Shown here: piece by piece, positions 50,425-58,302 of the stretch
How positions within the stretch are numbered: the first letter of the stretch is position 1
Layout: the number at the start of each line of letters is the position of its first letter
NCBI GenBank assembly: GCA_040217155.1
Contig: JAVJNS010000011.1
Coordinates: 62,001 to 126,000, forward strand
Direction: 5' to 3'
DNA: 64,000 nucleotides
From: Pelagibius sp040217155
GTDB taxonomy: Bacteria; Pseudomonadota; Alphaproteobacteria; Kiloniellales; Kiloniellaceae
The notes under the pieces: model-generated
Told to the model about the DNA's origin: nothing
The model's input: the letters and a program-made list of their open reading frames with translations, nothing else
Database searches by the model: none
Made by a program: the position numbers and the translations under genes

Positions 50425-51693
50425 TCAGGCGGCGGCCGCCGAGCGGTGCGTTGCTTCGAAGGCCTCGGCGAGGATGTCGAGACCGGCGTCCAGCTGCTCC
50501 AGTTTGATGGTCAGCGGTGCCAGCACCTTGACCACCTCGTCGTGGGCCCCGGAGGTTTCGATGATCAAGCCGCGCTCGAAGCAGGCGGCGCAGATTTCCG
50601 ACGCCGTTTCGCCGTCGCGCAGATCGATGCCGCGGAACATGCCCCGGCCCTTGATGGCGTAGCCGTGGCCCTCGGCGATCTTGGACAGGCGGCGGGCCAG
50701 GTGGTCGCCCTTGCCGCGCACCTCGGCGGCGAAATCACCGTTATGCCAGAACTTTTCCAGCGCCACCTTGGCGGTGACGAAGGCGTGGTTGTTGCCGCGG
50801 AAGGTGCCGTTGTGCTCGGCCGGTCCCCAGATGTCATGCTCGGGCTTGAGCAGCATCATGGCGAATGGCAGACCCAGGCCCGACAGCGACTTGGCCAGGG
50901 TCACGACGTCCGGCGAGATGCCCATCTCCTCGAAGGAGAAGAAGCCGCCGGTGCGCCCGCAGCCGGCCTGGATGTCGTCGACGATCAGCAAGGCGCCGTG
51001 TTTGCGGGCCAGTTTTTCAACGCCGCGCATCCACTCGCCCGAGGCGACGTTGAGGCCGCCTTCGCCCTGTACCGTCTCGACGATGAAGGCCGCCGGCGGC
51101 TCGATCCCGCTGGACGGGTCATCGAGCATCTGCGCCAGCATGTCGAGGCCCTGGGCGCCGCTTTCCAGGTAGCCGTCATAAGGCACGCGGGTCACGCCGT
51201 CCAGCGGCAGGCCGGCGCCGCCACGGTGATAGCCGTTGCCGGTGGCGGCGAGGGCGCCGAGGGTGACGCCGTGGAAGCCGTTGGTGAAGGCGACGACCTG
51301 GCGGCGGCCGGTGACTTTCCGCGCCAGCTTGAGCGCCGCCTCGACGGCATTGGCGCCGGTCGGGCCGGTGAACTGCAGGCGGTAGTCCATGTCGCGCGGC
51401 TCGAGGATGAGGTTCTCGAAGGCCTCGATGAAGCCGGCCTTGGCCTCGGTGTACATGTCCAGGCCGTGGGTGACACCGTCGCGCAGAATGTAGTCGACCA
51501 GCGCCAGCTTCATGTCCGGGTCGTTGTGGCCGTAGTTCAAGGCCGAGCAGCCGGCCAGGAAGTCGATGTAGCGGCGGCCGTCCTCGGCGATGAGTTCTGC
51601 GCCGCTGGACCGCTCGAAAACCACGGGGAAGCTGCGGCAGTAGCTGCGGATTTCCGATTCTCTGCGGGTAAAGATGTCGATAGCCGAGGACAT
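50425..51693 (-). CDS. ectB: Diaminobutyrate--2-oxoglutarate transaminase
   Basis: A 422-aa PLP aminotransferase making L-2,4-diaminobutyrate from aspartate semialdehyde. The PLP lysine is in DVVTLAKSLSGLGLP; LIVDDIQAGCGRTGGFFSFE and the N-terminal FLAGCSALNYGHNDPDMK are family-typical. GAGGT precedes the ATG. A chain of three MKAA mini-ORFs separates it from ectA and may influence its translation. Confidence 0.97.
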   Translation of the reverse strand: MSSAIDIFTRRESEIRSYCRSFPVVFERSSGAELIAEDGRRYIDFLAGCSALNYGHNDPDMKLALVDYILRDGVTHGLDMYTEAKAGFIEAFENLILEPRDMDYRLQFTGPTGANAVEAALKLARKVTGRRQVVAFTNGFHGVTLGALAATGNGYHRGGAGLPLDGVTRVPYDGYLESGAQGLDMLAQMLDDPSSGIEPPAAFIVETVQGEGGLNVASGEWMRGVEKLARKHGALLIVDDIQAGCGRTGGFFSFEEMGISPDVVTLAKSLSGLGLPFAMMLLKPEHDIWGPAEHNGTFRGNNHAFVTAKVALEKFWHNGDFAAEVRGKGDHLARRLSKIAEGHGYAIKGRGMFRGIDLRDGETASEICAACFERGLIIETSGAHDEVVKVLAPLTIKLEQLDAGLDILAEAFEATHRSAAAA

Positions 51694-51753
51694 GGAGACC
51701 TCTTTCGTTGTTGTCGGGAAGGGGTGGTACGCGGCGACGGGGCGGCGCGGCTG

Positions 51754-51812
51754 TCAGGCCGCTTTCATCAAGCCGCTTTCATCAAGCCGCTTTCATCAGG
51801 CCGCTTTCAGGA
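51754..51812 (-). repeat. 14-bp tandem repeat forming a chain of MKAA mini-ORFs after ectA
   Basis: The last bases of ectA are repeated so that TGATG overlaps occur three times. Reading leftwards: ectA stop TGA (51798-51796) overlaps ATG AAA GCG GCT TGA (51796-51782), then the same at 51782-51768, then ATG AAA GCG GCC TGA (51768-51754). Each peptide is MKAA. The repeat unit is 14 bp, so each copy shifts frame relative to ectA. Confidence 0.85.
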
Positions 51813-52374
51813 GAGCGACGCGGTCGAAGGGGCCGATTTCGACCAGGTGTTCGGTGGCGTGGGCGCCGTCGAAATGGGTCTCGCGCTCAAAGTGCGCGTC
51901 ATCGACCAACGGGACGCCGAGGTCGTCGGCGATGGCGCGGAACAGGGCCCAGGAAGCCTTGTTGTCGCGGGTGATGGTGCTGTGGATCCGTTTGACCTTG
52001 CGGCACTCCCGGCGCTTCAGCAGCGCGTGGACGAGCCGCTTGGCGACACCGCGTCCGCGGGCGTCCGGATGCACCGCGACCTGCCAGACAAAGAGGGTGT
52101 CTTCCGATTCCGGGGGAATGTACCCGGAGATCCAGCCGACCGGCTCGCCGTCCAACTCGCCGTCCATCTCGGCCCCAACCAATTCAGCCAGCGCGCAGGT
52201 GCCGGCGAAGTGCGAACACTGCAACAGGTTGCAGTACATCGAATTGTCGTCGAGCTTCTCGATGCTCTTGATCAGGTTCCACACGCGCGCGCCGTCGGCC
52301 TTGCGGGGCTTGCGCACAAGCAGGGTTTCACCGGTCTGGGTTCGCGGGGCTTCAACGGCGTTTTCAAGCTGCAT
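51796..52374 (-). CDS. ectA: Diaminobutyrate acetyltransferase
   Basis: A 192-aa GNAT enzyme, first ectoine-specific step. Acetyl-CoA loop PDARGRGVAKRLVHAL; family motifs LLVRKPRKADGARVWNLIKS, DDNSMYCNLLQCSHFAGTCA and HSTITRDNKASWALFRA. It ends VALLKAA, the sequence duplicated in the following repeat. A promoter with TTGACA lies 35-60 bp upstream. First gene of ectABC-ask, divergent from ectR. Confidence 0.97.
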   Translation of the reverse strand: MQLENAVEAPRTQTGETLLVRKPRKADGARVWNLIKSIEKLDDNSMYCNLLQCSHFAGTCALAELVGAEMDGELDGEPVGWISGYIPPESEDTLFVWQVAVHPDARGRGVAKRLVHALLKRRECRKVKRIHSTITRDNKASWALFRAIADDLGVPLVDDAHFERETHFDGAHATEHLVEIGPFDRVALLKAA

Positions 52375-52407
52375 TTATCTTCCAACTCCGAGCGATAGGG
52401 CAGAGAG

Positions 52408-52436
52408 ATACTTTGTTTATCAAACTAAAATGTCAA
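52408..52436 (-). promoter_or_regulatory. ectA promoter with palindromic spacer
   Basis: On the minus strand, TTGACA (52436-52431) and AAGTAT (52413-52408) are 17 bp apart. The spacer contains GTTT-GAT-AAAC, extended to TTTAGTTTGATAAACAAA, an inverted repeat suited to a MarR dimer. EctR control is inferred from the divergent gene. Confidence 0.6.
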
Positions 52437-52575
52437 CCGTGAATATTGCGTAAAGGTGAGCACCAAGTTGTTGATTTGGCCGGAAGAGTGCTGAAATCCG
52501 CGGCGAATCGCAGAACCGCCCGATTCGGAAAGAATTTTAGAAATCGAAAGTTTTTAGGATAGAGCGAGACTATCT

Positions 52576-52594
52576 TTAGTTAGAATAGCTAAAA
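52576..52594. promoter_or_regulatory. Second palindrome between ectA and ectR
   Basis: TTTAGTTA-GAA-TAGCTAAA has arms matching at seven of eight positions. It lies 76 bp upstream of ectR, where it could mediate autoregulation. It shares the TTTAGTT sequence with the ectA site. The rest of this 295-bp gap is AT-rich with no gene. Confidence 0.5.
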
Positions 52595-52669
52595 GGGTGC
52601 TTGGTCCCTTCGAATCGGCGCCGTAGGATCGATTGTCATGACGGTCGGTAGTGGAATTCAGAGGCTCCT

Positions 52670-53167
52670 TTGACACAGTCGATGCGGCGCCGCTCTCAGC
52701 AGGCCCTTATGGCCATGCGCCAGGTCCTCCGGGCAACGGAGAACTACGCGCGCAAGCTGGCGCGCGAAACGGGGCTGACTGCCTCTCAACTGCTGCTGCT
52801 GCAGGTTCTCGACGAGCACGGCAACACGACCGCCGGACAGATTGCCGCCCACATGGGCATCACCCAGGCCACGACCACGAGCCTGCTGCACAAACTGGAG
52901 GCGCGTGACCTGGTCCGTCGCCAGCGCGGCGACAGCGACCGGCGGCAGGTCTGGCTGTCGCTGACCGAGGCGGGTGGGGAAAAGCTCGCCGCGGCGCCCG
53001 ACGGTCTGCAGGAAAAGTTCCGCGAGCGCTTCGAGAATCTGGAGCCCTGGGAACAGGCCATGCTGGTGGCGGCATTGGAGCGCGTTGTCGCCTTGCTCGA
53101 TGCCGAAGCCCTGGAGGCGGCGCCGGTGCTGGACGTTGGCGCCATCGACCGCGATCAGCAACCTTGA
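52670..53167 (+). CDS. ectR: MarR-type ectoine regulator EctR
   Basis: A 165-aa winged-helix regulator of the MarR family, SQQALMAMRQVLRATENYAR at the N-terminus and an HTH in GQIAAHMGITQATTTSLLHK with wing RQRGDSDRRQVWLSLTEAG. Divergent EctR proteins repress ectABC in methylotrophs and others. I prefer TTG at 52670 because GAGG lies five bases before it; the next ATG (52682) has no site. Two palindromes in the shared gap are its likely binding sites. Confidence 0.9.
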   Translation: MTQSMRRRSQQALMAMRQVLRATENYARKLARETGLTASQLLLLQVLDEHGNTTAGQIAAHMGITQATTTSLLHKLEARDLVRRQRGDSDRRQVWLSLTEAGGEKLAAAPDGLQEKFRERFENLEPWEQAMLVAALERVVALLDAEALEAAPVLDVGAIDRDQQP

Positions 53168-53184
53168 CCCGACCCTAAAGCGCT

Positions 53185-53529
53185 TTAACGGCTGACGACC
53201 ACCATTTTCTCGATGACGTCATCCATCTCCCGGTCGTCGACCAGAATGTGCAGCGCCTCGAGCGTGGGCAGCAGGTTGCTCATCTCGCCGATGCGGATGA
53301 CCGGATTCTTGCCCGGGATCTGCATCTTCCGCTCACCGTAGTTGAGCCGCAGGTAGACCGTGCCGGCCTCCTCGAACCACCACGGCTCCGGCTGCTTGTA
53401 GGTCAACTGCTTGACGCTCTCGCCGTCTTCCTCGACGAACTCATGGCTCGGGTAGGTGAAGTCGGGGTCGTGCGCCAGGCCGATCTGATGCGCCAGGCCT
53501 TCGAGGAAGATGCGGCGCATCTCCGCCAT
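53185..53529 (-). CDS. Conserved small protein of unknown function
   Basis: 114 aa from the ATG at 53529: MAEMRRIFLEGLAHQIGLAH, DFTYPSHEFVEEDGESVKQL, WWFEEAGTVYLRLNYGERKM, LLPTLEALHILVDDREMDDV. It looks like a basic-acidic globular protein and I recognise no named domain. The frame stays open upstream and reads ISVSREELDFVVPAKAPRS then LNPARRKQLVGRR, and GGAGG lies five bases before an ATT at 53625, so the real start may be that ATT (146 aa). A TTGACA promoter lies further upstream. Stop codons are close to ectR's across a TAAAGCGCTTTA palindrome. Confidence 0.75.
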   Translation of the reverse strand: MAEMRRIFLEGLAHQIGLAHDPDFTYPSHEFVEEDGESVKQLTYKQPEPWWFEEAGTVYLRLNYGERKMQIPGKNPVIRIGEMSNLLPTLEALHILVDDREMDDVIEKMVVVSR

Positions 53530-53999
53530 GCGGCGGCCGACCAGCTGCTTCCGCCGCGCCGGGTTGAGGCTGCGCGGCGCCTTGGCGGGGACGACGAAAT
53601 CAAGTTCTTCTCGTGAAACGGAAATGAAGGCCTCCAGGCGCCGTTACGGCGCCAGTTACGGACAAGGGAGCGGGACCCTAGCCGAGTCGGCGCATTTTGT
53701 CAAAAGCGACATTGTGTCGTCTTTGGGATAAAAGCCTGTGCTTTCTCGCTGTCCCGGAATTCCGCAGATTCTTCGGTTCTGGGTCAGCATCTCGCTGAAA
53801 TACCGCCGACTGTCCGCCCTTTGTGGCGGATCCCCGGGCGGCCGGGAGACGGCTCAAAACGATTCCAAGCCGGCTGGCGACGCCTTGCCGGGAACTTCGG
53901 CGCGGTGATAGCTTCGCCGCTGCTTCAGCACGCCGCCGCCCCCCGCCCCCCGGGGGCGGCCGGCCGATCATTTGCATGCAACCGAGGACCCTTCAGACG
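53530..53999. other. Gap between small protein and csaA
   Basis: Apart from the probable N-terminal extension (to 53625), the promoter at 53675-53703, a CGACA-TTG-TGTCG palindrome (53707-53719) and a C-run/G-run hairpin just before csaA (about 53933-53962), nothing recognisable is present. Confidence 0.6.
53675..53703 (-). promoter_or_regulatory. Strong sigma-70-type promoter
   Basis: On the minus strand TTGACA (53703-53698), 17 bp, TAGGGT (53680-53675). Transcription would start near 53668, giving about a 43-nt leader before the ATT at 53625 or 139 nt before the ATG at 53529. Confidence 0.6.
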
Positions 54000-54347
54000 A
54001 TGGCAGAGAGCCCGCAGATCACCTTCGATGACTTCACCAGGGTCGACGTGCGGGTCGGCACCATCGTCGACGCCCAGCCGTTTCCGGAGGCGCGCCGCCC
54101 GGCGATCAAGCTGTGGGTCGACCTGGGCGGGGAAATCGGCGTGAAAAAGACCTCGGCACAGATCACCGTGCACTACGAGCCGCAACACCTGGTCGGCAAG
54201 CAGGTTGCCGCGGTGGTGAACTTCCCGCCGCGCCAGATCGGCAAATTCATGTCGGAAATTCTGGTGCTCGGATTCCCGGACAGCGACGGCGAGGTGGTGC
54301 TGGTCACGGCCGACCGGCCGGTGCCCAACGGCGGCCGGCTGTACTGA
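54000..54347 (+). CDS. csaA: tRNA-binding protein CsaA-like
   Basis: A 115-aa tRNA-binding OB-fold protein: FDDFTRVDVRVGTIVDAQPF, FPEARRPAIKLWVDLGGEIG, KKTSAQITVHY and VVNFPPRQIGKFMSEILVLG are diagnostic of CsaA/MetRS-C-terminal-type domains. Likely chaperone or tRNA-binding accessory. ATG at 54000 starts the domain; an in-frame ATG at 53976 has no ribosome binding site. Confidence 0.9.
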   Translation: MAESPQITFDDFTRVDVRVGTIVDAQPFPEARRPAIKLWVDLGGEIGVKKTSAQITVHYEPQHLVGKQVAAVVNFPPRQIGKFMSEILVLGFPDSDGEVVLVTADRPVPNGGRLY

Positions 54348-54388
54348 GCCACCGTACCGGGCCGGCCCCCTGTCGAACGGGCCGCGTG

Positions 54389-55171
54389 TCAGGTGATGTT
54401 GAAGCGCTGCAGGACGTCGGCCAGATCGTCGCCGAAGTGGGCGCCGCGGCGGATCAGGCCGACGTTCATCGGCAGCGCCCTCAGGTCGGCGTGGTCGGGG
54501 TCGAGGCTGGTCAGCAGCGCGACCGGGATCGATTTGGTGGCCGGCATGGCCGCCAGGGCGCAGGCCAGGTCGACTCCGCTCATGCGCGGCATGACCTGGG
54601 ACGTGATGACCATGTCGGGTTTGGTTTCGAGAATCAGCTCCAGCGCTTCGATGGGGTTCATCACCGTCGCGACCCGATAGCCGCAGGCCGCCAGTTCGCG
54701 CCCCACGACCTTTGCGGCCGAGCGCTGCGGAATGATCACCGTCACGTCCCTGTCCATCACGGTGACGTCTTCGACGTTGAAGGTGGTCTGCTGCGGCAGC
54801 TGGCGCAGCACGGCGGAGACATCCTCGACGTCGACGGTTTCGCCGTCGAGCAGCGCCGAGATACGGTCGGCAAAGGCGATCAGATCGTCGGCATGGCTGC
54901 CGTCGACGCTGTCGAGCTCACTGAGGTATTCGTCCAGGCGGTGAGTCAGGGGGCCGAAGCCGACCAGGTTCACCGCGCGGGCCTTCATGCGCAGGTTGGC
55001 GGATTCCTGGGCCAGGGCCTTGGCGGCTTCCATGGGATTGAGGATGCCGTTCTTGACCTGCTGGACACGCAACTCAAGATTGCTGACCAGGTCGCGGGCC
55101 TCGTCGAGCACCTCGCCCTCTACCTGGGAATCGAGTTCTTCTTCGGAAATCAGCCCGGGCGCTGCGGTCAT
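54389..55171 (-). CDS. Degenerate receiver protein with HPt-like N-terminus
   Basis: A 260-aa protein. The helical N-terminal part (residues 15-110) resembles an HPt bundle (LRMKARAVNLVGFGPLTHRL) but the phosphorylated His position is not His. The C-terminal receiver-like domain (residues 130-255) reads VTVIIPQRSAAKV where the acidic pair should be, and DMVITSQVMPRMSG where the phospho-acceptor Asp should be Ser, and RRGAH where Lys-Pro is usual. All catalytic residues of a receiver are missing, so signalling must be by binding only. ATG at 55171 follows GGAG. Confidence 0.8.
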   Translation of the reverse strand: MTAAPGLISEEELDSQVEGEVLDEARDLVSNLELRVQQVKNGILNPMEAAKALAQESANLRMKARAVNLVGFGPLTHRLDEYLSELDSVDGSHADDLIAFADRISALLDGETVDVEDVSAVLRQLPQQTTFNVEDVTVMDRDVTVIIPQRSAAKVVGRELAACGYRVATVMNPIEALELILETKPDMVITSQVMPRMSGVDLACALAAMPATKSIPVALLTSLDPDHADLRALPMNVGLIRRGAHFGDDLADVLQRFNIT

Positions 55172-55333
55172 CGTCTTCTCCAAAACCTGCTTTCATGCGG
55201 GAAACCCGCGCAGGTGAAGGCCTGCCCGGGATCATGCGAGAGAGCTTAGGCAGCCAAGTGTTAAGGCCGTATAAACGGCGCGGCCGTTCATTACCTGGGG
55301 TTGAATTTCGCTTGCCGCGCTGCCCGTGGAAAA

Positions 55334-56740
55334 TCACACGGGCAGCCAGATCCGGACCCGCAGGCCGCCCCCGGGGGCCGTCTCCAGGACGACGTCGCCG
55401 CCGTGGCTGCGCGCCACATCACGGGCGATGGTCAGGCCAAGGCCGATGCCGCCGGTCGCCGGATTGCGCGACCGCTCCATGCGGAAGAACGGCTTGAAGA
55501 CGTCCTCGTGCCGTTCCGGGGGAATGCCGGGTCCGTCGTCGTCGACGGTCACCTCGACCGTGTTCTTGCGCCGGCCGGCCCGTATGGCGACGTGGGTGCC
55601 GTGGCGTTGGGCGTTGGCGACGAGGTTGGTCAGGCAGCGGCGCATGCCGTCGCGGCGCAGCGGCAGCACGATGTCCTGTTCCACGTGGAGGTCGACGGCG
55701 CGGCTGTTGCGCGTCATCTGGTCGACGACGTCGCGCAGCAGGCCGCCGAGGTCGGTCGGCGCCGGGGTCTCGCGGCCCTCACCGCGGGCGAAGGCCAGGT
55801 AGCCCTCGACCATGTGCTCCATTTCGGCAACGTCCGACTGAAGGTTCCGGGCGTCCGGGTTGTCCTCGATCATCTCCAACTGCAGCTTCATGCGTGTCAG
55901 CGGCGTGCGCAGGTCATGACTGACGCCGGCCAGCATCTCGGTGCGCTGCTGGATCTGCCGCTTGATGCGGTCGCGCATGTTGATGAAGGCGGCGGCGGCC
56001 TGACGCACCTCGGTGGCGCCTTCCGGCTTGAAGTCGCGCACCTCCTGCCCCTTGCCGAAGCTCTCGGCGGCGCGCGCCAGCCGGCGGATCGGCTTGACCT
56101 GGTTGCGCATGAAGATGACGGCGATGCCGAACAGCAGGATCGAACTGCCGATGGTCCAGGAGATGAAGAGGTATGTGGTGGAGGTGAACAGACGCTCGTC
56201 GGTCACCAGGACGCGCAGCACGCCTTCGGGCAGCTGCACGAGGATCTCGACCCGCTCGTCGATCGAGCGGGCGTCGATGACAAAAGGCTGGCGCAGGCGT
56301 TCGCGCAGGGCGTCGTGCAGCCGCGATTCGACGATGCCGCTGGCCGCGCTTCGTTCGGGCACCAGCAGCGTGGCTTCCGCGGTGAGCGTCAGATCCAGCT
56401 GCATGGTGGAACGCGCCATCTGGAACAGCCGGCGCTGCTCGAGATCGGAATCGCTGCGCGACAGCAGGAAGATCACCGCGGCCACGTCGCCCGCCAGCCC
56501 CTGGGCCAGACGCTTGGTGATGGTGTCGTAGTGGCGATCGTAGAAGACCCAGGTGGAGATCACCTGCATCAGGATCAGCGGCGTCACGATGATCATTACC
56601 GCGCGGCCCAGCAGGGAGCGCGGCAGCAAGCGGCGGACCGGTCCCGGGCCGCCTTGCGGGTAGAGCGGGTCTGGCAGAGGAGACGTCATAGCCTGGGTGC
56701 TTGCCGGGTCGGCCAAAAAAACATCGGGTGAAGTCATCAA
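55334..56740 (-). CDS. Two-component sensor histidine kinase (EnvZ-like)
   Basis: A 468-aa membrane kinase: TM1 AVMIIVTPLILMQVISTWVF, a periplasmic domain of about 120 residues, TM2 ISWTIGSSILLFGIAVIFM, HAMP (RRLARAAESFGKGQE), HisKA with the phospho-His in MLAGVSHDLRTPLTRMK, and an HATPase_c with NLVANAQRHG, DDDGPGIPPERHEDVFKPFF and GGIGLGLTIARDVA. The start overlaps the response regulator stop by four bases, so they form a coupled pair. The signal is unknown. Confidence 0.93.
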   Translation of the reverse strand: MMTSPDVFLADPASTQAMTSPLPDPLYPQGGPGPVRRLLPRSLLGRAVMIIVTPLILMQVISTWVFYDRHYDTITKRLAQGLAGDVAAVIFLLSRSDSDLEQRRLFQMARSTMQLDLTLTAEATLLVPERSAASGIVESRLHDALRERLRQPFVIDARSIDERVEILVQLPEGVLRVLVTDERLFTSTTYLFISWTIGSSILLFGIAVIFMRNQVKPIRRLARAAESFGKGQEVRDFKPEGATEVRQAAAAFINMRDRIKRQIQQRTEMLAGVSHDLRTPLTRMKLQLEMIEDNPDARNLQSDVAEMEHMVEGYLAFARGEGRETPAPTDLGGLLRDVVDQMTRNSRAVDLHVEQDIVLPLRRDGMRRCLTNLVANAQRHGTHVAIRAGRRKNTVEVTVDDDGPGIPPERHEDVFKPFFRMERSRNPATGGIGLGLTIARDVARSHGGDVVLETAPGGGLRVRIWLPV

Positions 56741-57438
56741 TCGGGCATCAGCACGTAACCGGTGCCGCGGACGGTTTGCAGGTAGCGCGGAAACTTGGGG
56801 TCGGCCTCGATCTTACGCCGCAGGCGGGTCACTTGCACGTCGATGGTCCTGGTGTTGCCGCTGATCATGCTTTCCTCGCCCAGGTCGTCGCGGGTGATGG
56901 CCTCGCCGGCGCGCTGGGCCAGCGCCTTCAACAGCGACGCCTCGGCGGTGGTCAGGCGCACGAAGACGCCGGCCCTGGTCAGCTCCTCACGCTCCAGGTC
57001 GAAGCAGAACTCGCCGAAGGTCACCTTGGTCTCGGGCCGGGTCGTGGCCGGCGGCGGCGCCCGCCGCAGAATGGCGTTGATGCGCAGCACCAGTTCGCGC
57101 GGCTCGAACGGCTTGGGCAGGTAGTCGTCGGCGCCGCATTCAAAGCCGGCGATGCGGTTCTCGGTCTCGTTCATGGCGGTGAGCAGCAGAATCGGCACGG
57201 CGCTATCGCGGCGCAGGGTCTCGGTCAGCTCCAGCCCGGTCTCGCCGGGCATCATGATGTCGAGCACCAGCAGGTCGAAAGCCAGGGCCGTCAGCTTGGC
57301 CCGCGCGTCGGCGGCGTCGACCGCGGTGGTGACACGAAAGCCCTGGTCGCTGAGATAGCGCTGCAGCAGGTCGCGCAGGCGGGTATCGTCGTCGATCACC
57401 AGGATATGCGGCAGTTCGGCCACGGCTTGCTCGGTCAT
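56737..57438 (-). CDS. OmpR-family response regulator (PetR-like)
   Basis: A 233-aa regulator with an intact receiver: acidic pair in ILVIDDDTRLRDLLQRYL, phospho-acceptor Asp in LLVLDIMMPGETG, Lys in DDYLPKPFEPRE; a winged helix follows (RAGVFVRLTTAEASLLKALA, SGNTRTIDVQVTRLRRKIEA). Together with the upstream MarR gene and the kinase it matches the PetP-PetR locus of phototrophic alphaproteobacteria in order, but the link to bc1 control here is only by analogy. Confidence 0.93.
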   Translation of the reverse strand: MTEQAVAELPHILVIDDDTRLRDLLQRYLSDQGFRVTTAVDAADARAKLTALAFDLLVLDIMMPGETGLELTETLRRDSAVPILLLTAMNETENRIAGFECGADDYLPKPFEPRELVLRINAILRRAPPPATTRPETKVTFGEFCFDLEREELTRAGVFVRLTTAEASLLKALAQRAGEAITRDDLGEESMISGNTRTIDVQVTRLRRKIEADPKFPRYLQTVRGTGYVLMPD

Positions 57439-57472
57439 GGAGCGGGAGTATAGGCCCGCCGAGCGCGCCCGC

Positions 57473-58030
57473 CTAGCGCCTGCCGGCGGTACTGGGAACG
57501 GGGGGCTTTGCCGGCGCCGCCACCTTGGCGCCCGGTTTGCCGGGTGCCTCGGGCCGGGCGAAGCGGCCCTGGTCCTGTTCGTCGATGATGCTGGTCAGCA
57601 CGGTGCGGAAGCCCTCCACCGCCTCGGCGCCGGCCTGGCGGTAGGCGCGGGCGATGCGGACGCGCTGTTGTTCGGTCAGCTTGTTCTCCAGTTCGCGGCC
57701 CTTGTCGGTCAGCTCCAGCAGGCGCTGGCGCCGGTCGCGCAGGCCGGGGCGCTGGGTGATGAAGTCCTCGCGCACCAGCTGGCTCAAGACCCGCGACAGC
57801 GACTGCTTGGTGATGCGCAGGATGGCCAGCAGCTCCGATACGGTGATCCCGGGGTGGCGGCCGACGAAGTAGATCACCCGGTGATGGGCGCGGCCGAAGC
57901 CATAGTCGGCGAGGATCTGGTCCGGCTCGCCGGTGAAGTCGCGGTAGGCGAAGAACAGCAGCTCCATCGCCTGGCGCAGTTCTTCCTCGCGCAGGAAGAG
58001 GGGATTGGGACCGCCTTTTACGTCAGCCAT
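57473..58030 (-). CDS. MarR family transcriptional regulator (PetP-like)
   Basis: A 185-aa MarR protein: LRQAMELLFFAYRDFTGEPD, the recognition helix in VSELLAILRITKQSLSRVLS and wing RPGLRDRRQRLLELTDKGRE. The C-terminal 30 residues are Pro/Lys/Ala-rich and disordered-looking. ATG at 58030 is the family start. 34 bp before the response regulator; divergent from ilvE across 272 bp of non-coding DNA without another gene. Confidence 0.9.
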   Translation of the reverse strand: MADVKGGPNPLFLREEELRQAMELLFFAYRDFTGEPDQILADYGFGRAHHRVIYFVGRHPGITVSELLAILRITKQSLSRVLSQLVREDFITQRPGLRDRRQRLLELTDKGRELENKLTEQQRVRIARAYRQAGAEAVEGFRTVLTSIIDEQDQGRFARPEAPGKPGAKVAAPAKPPVPSTAGRR

Positions 58031-58302
58031 GTTGACATATCTACCTAATCTTGTTACATAAGGCCAGTAAGATTTGATCGAAAGTATCAAGTCGGACCTA
58101 TTGACGGAAAACATTCTCCGTTTGGTGAGTGTTACTGACGGGTCTGCCGCCAAGAGCAGGCGTCGAATAGCGGGCACTTCTGGGCGACAAGGGGCCGGCG
58201 GACGGGTTTTGCGGGGCTTTGCCGCGCGGCTGGATTCCACCGGACAAACACGCCGGCAACGAAGATTTTTCAGACCAACAGGTTTCAAGGACGACACGCA
58301 AA

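Noticed and set aside
53176..53187. TAAAGCGCTTTA palindrome between ectR and the convergent gene as a terminator
   Set aside because: The stem is only six pairs and AT-rich at its ends with no T-tract, so a terminator role is not supported.
53678..53977. 99-codon minus-strand frame upstream of the small protein
   Set aside because: It covers the strong promoter and consists of low-complexity Arg/Gly sequence without a ribosome binding site.
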